From NCBI GenBank assembly GCA_036678685.1, contig JAZIHH010000004.1, positions 1 through 21,292 on the forward strand: a DNA stretch of 21,292 nucleotides. Reading direction: 5' to 3'. Under the pieces are notes generated by a model. That model saw nothing but the letters and a program-made list of their open reading frames with translations. It searched no databases and had not been told where the DNA came from. Source of the stretch: JAZIHH01 sp036678685. Lineage in GTDB: Bacteria; Bacillota; UBA4882; UBA10575. Positions 20,201-21,292 of the stretch are shown here, piece by piece (the stretch's first letter is position 1; each line of letters starts with the position of its first letter). Made by a program: the position numbers and the translations under genes.

Positions 20201-21292
20201 GTGGTTGGGATTGATTACAACGCGTCCAGTATCGGGATTGACTTCGGCTATACAGTTCCGGCAGTGAAAAAGATCGTGCTCGTACCGGGGAAAGAACACC
20301 AAAACCACCGGGTACGTGCGGAAACGCTGGACCTTTTTTACTCCAATGACAACAGCACTTACACGCTAATCTCCAGAGAGAACTGGACCTACGTGCAGGA
20401 CGAGAACGGGGTGATCACGCTTACGCTTGAGGAAACGCTCTCCGCCCGCTACTTAAAGGTCCATGTGAAGTTCGACGACCGGGACCTGGACTTTAACCCG
20501 GTGGACCGGGCGACGTTCCTCAACGAACTGGCTAAGATGCTCCGGGTTTACCAGGAGGCCTCTTCGCGGACGGAGGAGTACCAGTACGACGCCGTAGGGA
20601 ACCGGACAGAGCTGCGGCTGCAGCTCGTCCAGACGTTCTATTACACCTACAGTTACTACGAAAACTCCGACCGGCTGAAGACCGACGGCAAGTACGCCTA
20701 CGCCTACGACGCCGCAGGTAACCTGGTGAAAAAGGGGAACACGTTCACGATCAGCGGGGAGACGGTGAGTTTTGTTACTTCCGGGGACGGAGTTGAATAC
20801 TGGGAATACGAATACGATCTCTTGAACCGGTTGACGGCGGTGAAAAAGAACGGGGTGGTTGTTGCGGAGTACGGATACGACCCGGAAGGATTCCGGGTGG
20901 TACGAAGAGCCCGCGGGGAGACAACGCATTACGTGTTTGAAGGCACAGAACCGGTCTTTGAAAAGAACATCATCACTGGGGAACAACGTTCCTACGTATT
21001 CGCCCTGGGCAAATACCTGGCCCGGGTGGATGGAGTAATTGGGGACCCGGAGGCGGCGGTCTACTACATGCACACGGACCACCTGGGTTCAATTAAAGTG
21101 GTAACAAATATAGCGGGTGAGGTAGTGTGGAACGCCGATTACCTAGCCTTTGGGACGAGATTTGGCGTGTCTGAAGATTCCACTTTCGAAGAATGGCATG
21201 GTTTTACGGGGAAGGAATACGATCCGGAAACCGGGTTGTATTACTTTAACGCTCGGTGGTATGACCAGAGTATTGTCAGGTTCATCTCGGAG
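11267..21292 (+). CDS. giant secreted RHS/YD-repeat protein with CBM3-like and discoidin-like modules, open at the window end
   Basis: One frame without a stop for 3342 codons; the C-terminus is outside the window. Order by residue: signal peptide 1-26 (MKKIACISWILGFVLIKVF); discoidin-like (F5/8 type C) domains 59-158 and 175-294, the second with LTDGNTYTIW; CBM3-like modules 339-487 and 515-663; an unassigned beta-rich stretch to about 857; five Ig-like modules 858-1288; Fn3 1289-1383; ZU5-like 1392-1518 (GGVVKF ... TVTIPEGAL); a pre-RHS domain 1549-1620 (TDLVLPGRDGFDL ... FGNGWALN); about 35 YD repeats 1665-3265 of the YEYDxLGRL type; a third discoidin-like domain 2955-3100 inside the repeats; RHS core 3267-3342 (HTDHLGSIKVV ... 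DPETGLYYFNARWYD). RHS repeats form a hollow shell that usually encloses a C-terminal toxin; that tip is not visible here. The CBM3-like pair suggests polysaccharide attachment. It is extracellular or wall-associated by inference. Codons are richer in G+C than in the split gene upstream. Confidence 0.93.
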   Translation, partial: MKKIACISWILGFVLIKVFTVAVAAATQEDLYLPIHEVRNCHHTSSLTPGINLLDDDPGSYWGLVSGAGQGWVEFSLEEEALIYGLEIGGMLVDGARLVVEYQKGDQWLPFLGANLKTIPPDGLLDLSYDRVVTKKLRLRLYGDRGNSRLNSVKIRGRSTDTIRYLLTPQVTALSDNTSPFYPVEHLTDGNTYTIWQTVDGTIRSELLFELAHEHNLTNVNIYFTGETKGNFQLEAREGDAWREFASIMAPPGEGWYRLPLDDQNIRTRQVRLIISGAGKLGGLGEIEFWGKGGYSGDELYLPQGFSPQILERPLNFVFPLVPGLVPGDDDPAPFIPESSIKVLYKCTNPAPVTNTVQHHLRVVNTGQLPIDLSTVKLRYWYTKEPPGAQQAHIYWADIGGQYVTAEFKTADFPGADNYLELGFKKQAGILGPGSTVEIQLGFNTANWKDYRQENDYSFDSLAHDFIENKNYTGYIDGGLAWGVEPSGAAAPVSSLQSPVVLQGNGGNYTGEGGDLQALYKCTNPAPVTNSLQHSVRLVNTGSSPVDLSTIKLRYWYTNEPYKPQVANIYWATIGRQHVTARFVAVENITPEADYYLELGFTKGAGYLSPGNVAEIQLGINTADWSNYNQENDYSYMAEAGHFLENPCYTVYKNDKLVWGREPASPALVPAVSLTPVYCLEMSLRGGTGGPVKVEINGELFELFSNTELRDQVIYSKILPAEILQEINYLRILPQSSPAEITSLLLAVRKKDGEQSFPGGKLNDRLLLTPVSGRSEENISLQEKTLLEKVIVHAENSFYAPLYAWVENSWRELTPVESLPGCIIYNGGVLTQKLRLINNGFNSLSEVQVFGSSVTDRAPEVKILWPKDKEEIDLPGWANKNLIGFVDNPAAEITVNGKTVTKNGHYFSVKLAHLGLKPWATGTITVMARDGQGRVTVQELQVSLGKFADFELNLPEEIVYTDRETIEVSGSIRNGKYNVYVNGRQVAVTGNYFAADVYLQEGFNLIKITFEDDKKEFSRIVYRRVVRYGRPVKLTVDWPLPGSHLKTETVVITGTVQGMDGLVVTINDQPVIVNNGCFQSPPLNLAEGENLFIVKAEDNRGEPVTVELTVQADWTPPVLTGITPEEGKITNTTEMLVTGQVIEEWPACVLVNNKPAELLDGEFRAGIVLDEGRQEILIEAFDLAGNKTKLIREVFIDTVPPASFTPQVEPYGWTNNNRPVFTFATTDEESGIDYYAVRVDYGPWIAPVFSPYQFADPLSDGEYDVEVKAVDRAGNETTGAVTVYIDTTPPPAPEGAEAISGIEKITLEWEVPSDEIIGYRIERTPSFTGENYRELFLSLEEREINRYVDIDVHPGTEYRYTLYAIDRAHNYSEPAAPVTARPGMTEKAVPETGGVVKFDICTVTIPEGALSAPGQVVIEEFTAETAENPYAEPVSPVYSFTLLDETGNEIEEDFAEPVTLSFNYVDLALPEDYNLGLLGIYWYNEEGGYWEKLEPAYFDFETGTISAYVRHFSEYQIRSSDFVSPSLESYYEMGISPYQSYFQNNIESVSTTGGGLTLSATDLVLPGRDGFDLVIMRIYDSTFAQQEKIIEANNEVDNKGYRKTPVDTFGNGWALNIPWIEKTDKGRFLRLPEGQTIKIEFKNKKFVYHKGIHFTLEQPTKNGPYYLTMNDGTKYEFDSAGKVKKKISPSGKNEISYNYSGRQLSYIIDSLGRRVEFTYQNNAITKIKVDERSLEYFYDENGNLIEAQDPEGRKTGYNYETFANLETGFKYRVSRRVEGTATSETGESNDIRGSSSGSSDTLTTYTVDLLTNITYPTGESSGYSYTLYDQKASETWSSTTTTRETKRVTHNGEKVRVTYEYTTTTSGSAVYAGQKIVVTEHAVAGKITRYTYELNEQVGSPRSSNSFLPKNSYISACKIEEGFIHNEAWFPAGKTIEEEFLHIQGNKLVSVPTSGLYMNIISFQRDYEGVLLVTRKTKIDGGNVEVEKVTYEYDLPIRAVTQETYYRGGQVIYRIISQYDDWGNLTYRRDTSRELVEEMTYHNHARIKNLVKTKEVKNYNPLIGNYSTVTTTYYYNDDLGKPERIEENDGEEIYTTLFTYHNNGNLATRTEPNGLLTKIFYDEKDAFPTKKEIYGVEDADGNTTVIETYYGYNWQTGMKEWEIDPRGYETKYEYDKLNRLVKVILPDEEGREVVREYEFDDDNNTCLYWDEEERETLFIFDGLGQLTEIVKYLDITKYPNNNYNEIRTKYEYDPLGRIVKVIDPRGSLPGNNPEDYTTRYEYDGLGRVTKVIYPRTASDITNPCVTLEYDDTTNTVTIIDENGDRVIERSDWANRLVEAKQYNTFEGTTEIYTWQFIYDALGNKIGQVNPLGHVTNQYFNARSLLTKIELPQVPAVLPGSEQPVNHRPTLTFEYDEMGNRTAETSALGNAVDPDGYKIEYEYDRLGRLLKTIAKATDPFTGEKEVIVTKHYYDPAGNRIKTVDPNNGEWKYDYSARGWLVREEDPEGNVTRYRYDRVGNKTHETDPRGSENRDAFTTVYHYDDLNRLYLTEFPDGTSVEFAYDPAGNKIMERDANQVQTTYVYDARNRVERVYDNLGRLQLEYKYDPKGNLIEEKDALNNITRREYDSLGRLRRVIYPAGNRESFSYDALGNRTEVADGRGNITRYTYNSLGWLTTIRDPLWNVTEYRYDPNGNMVVMVAANGLTTVNRYDELNRLVERTDPPGVTTLFSYDGAGNLLRKKDPRGTIWQYEYYANHLLKKLHLTGADNSEYEVRYQYDAAGNRRLVVDSNNTIRYNYDETGQYKPDPLNRINSVDRYFDGASYRTEYRYDPAGLLTGIKYPDAQAWLAYNYNNLNQLQEVVGFTAPQGITYETDGVVSSLNLSNNIVTAFNYDNNRRLLQLVTSGPEEILKLDYAYDENNNIIRLNDRLYQYDARNQLTRAYTPDRFLEEEKTPGSMGLQTGDYLGRSWLNFYTDPGAVVGIDYNASSIGIDFGYTVPAVKKIVLVPGKEHQNHRVRAETLDLFYSNDNSTYTLISRENWTYVQDENGVITLTLEETLSARYLKVHVKFDDRDLDFNPVDRATFLNELAKMLRVYQEASSRTEEYQYDAVGNRTELRLQLVQTFYYTYSYYENSDRLKTDGKYAYAYDAAGNLVKKGNTFTISGETVSFVTSGDGVEYWEYEYDLLNRLTAVKKNGVVVAEYGYDPEGFRVVRRARGETTHYVFEGTEPVFEKNIITGEQRSYVFALGKYLARVDGVIGDPEAAVYYMHTDHLGSIKVVTNIAGEVVWNADYLAFGTRFGVSEDSTFEEWHGFTGKEYDPETGLYYFNARWYDQSIVRFISE
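12281..13255 (+). repeat. two tandem CBM3-like modules in the RHS protein
   Basis: Copy 1 covers 12281-12725 and copy 2 12809-13255. Both follow the family 3 cellulose-binding module pattern: LYKCTNPAPVTN at the start (family: F-N-NP-TN), VNTG then DLST-KLRYWYT, IYWA-IG, YLELGF, a Pro-Gly turn then EIQLG, the (N/D)W-x-x-Y-x-QENDYS stretch, and a closing WG-EP. By eye, the Trp of the NW/DW motif is kept, but the His of the family WCDH motif and the Arg before the NDW motif appear replaced, so crystalline cellulose binding is not assured. The first 30 bases of the CTNPAPVTN region are nearly identical in DNA between copies. Confidence 0.85.
20130..20565 (+). other. discoidin-like domain inserted in the RHS YD-repeat shell
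   Basis: A YD repeat (YQYDARNQLTRAYTPD) is interrupted by about 145 residues without YD motifs. These read as a discoidin-like beta-sandwich: IGIDFGYTVPAVKKIVLVP, then ETLDLFYSNDNSTYTLI and ARYLKVHVKFDDRD. YD repeats resume at EEYQYDAVGNRTEL. The segment lies within the same open frame, about 170 residues before the RHS core. Confidence 0.7.
21065..21292 (+). other. RHS repeat-associated core, cut by the window end
   Basis: MHTDHLGSIKVV, a middle Y-AFGTRFG segment, HGFTGKEYDPETGLYYFNARWYD and RFISE are the canonical RHS core motifs. In the family the next residues are usually DP, and the variable tip starts shortly after. The last codon in the window is GAG at 21290-21292. Confidence 0.9.

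Noticed and set aside
20453..21082. Minus-strand open frame of 209 codons, which could be imagined as an antitoxin
   Set aside because: It is opposite the YD repeats; the Val/Arg-rich product is the reverse reading of repeated YD-type codons, and no ribosome binding site was found.

Overview
The window looks like accessory DNA from an anaerobic, Gram-positive-type bacterium, probably Bacillota of the Clostridia kind. This is an inference from strong Shine-Dalgarno sites, IS21-family istB, CBM3-type modules and very large secreted modular proteins. No rRNA, tRNA or housekeeping gene is present to fix the taxonomy. All supported genes lie on the + strand.

Layout. (1) 1-1640 is the right part of an IS21-family insertion sequence: a frameshifted istA tail, an intact istB ATPase and a right end holding five tandem 23-bp repeats. 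(2) 1641-2505 is a TolB-type beta-propeller gene whose 5' part is missing; its reading frame runs straight into the IS end. (3) 2536-10896 is one giant secreted-protein gene (2787 codons) cut in two by a single in-frame TAG at 4012-4014. The codon falls where an Fn3 domain normally has its conserved Trp, so a TGG to TAG change is likely. The protein has a signal peptide, a Gly-rich beta-helix, many Fn3/Ig-like modules, a PKD domain and a C-terminal parallel beta-helix. (4) 10886-11236 is a broken remnant of a second copy of that C-terminal beta-helix. (5) 11267 to the window end is one uninterrupted reading frame of 3342 codons, with no stop before the edge. It encodes a giant secreted RHS/YD-repeat protein with two discoidin-like domains, two tandem CBM3-like modules, Ig-like and Fn3 modules, a ZU5-like domain and about 35 YD repeats. 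A third discoidin-like domain sits inside the YD-repeat shell. The window ends inside the RHS core motif, just before the variable C-terminal tip that would tell whether this is a toxin.

How it fits together. The propeller, the split giant and the RHS giant are closely spaced on one strand without a recognisable terminator and look like one block for large surface or extracellular proteins. The upstream part is decaying: IS insertion, amber stop, broken duplicate. The RHS gene is intact as far as visible. The most notable item is this RHS gene: CBM3-like modules on an RHS shell suggest a protein displayed toward polysaccharide or anchored to it.
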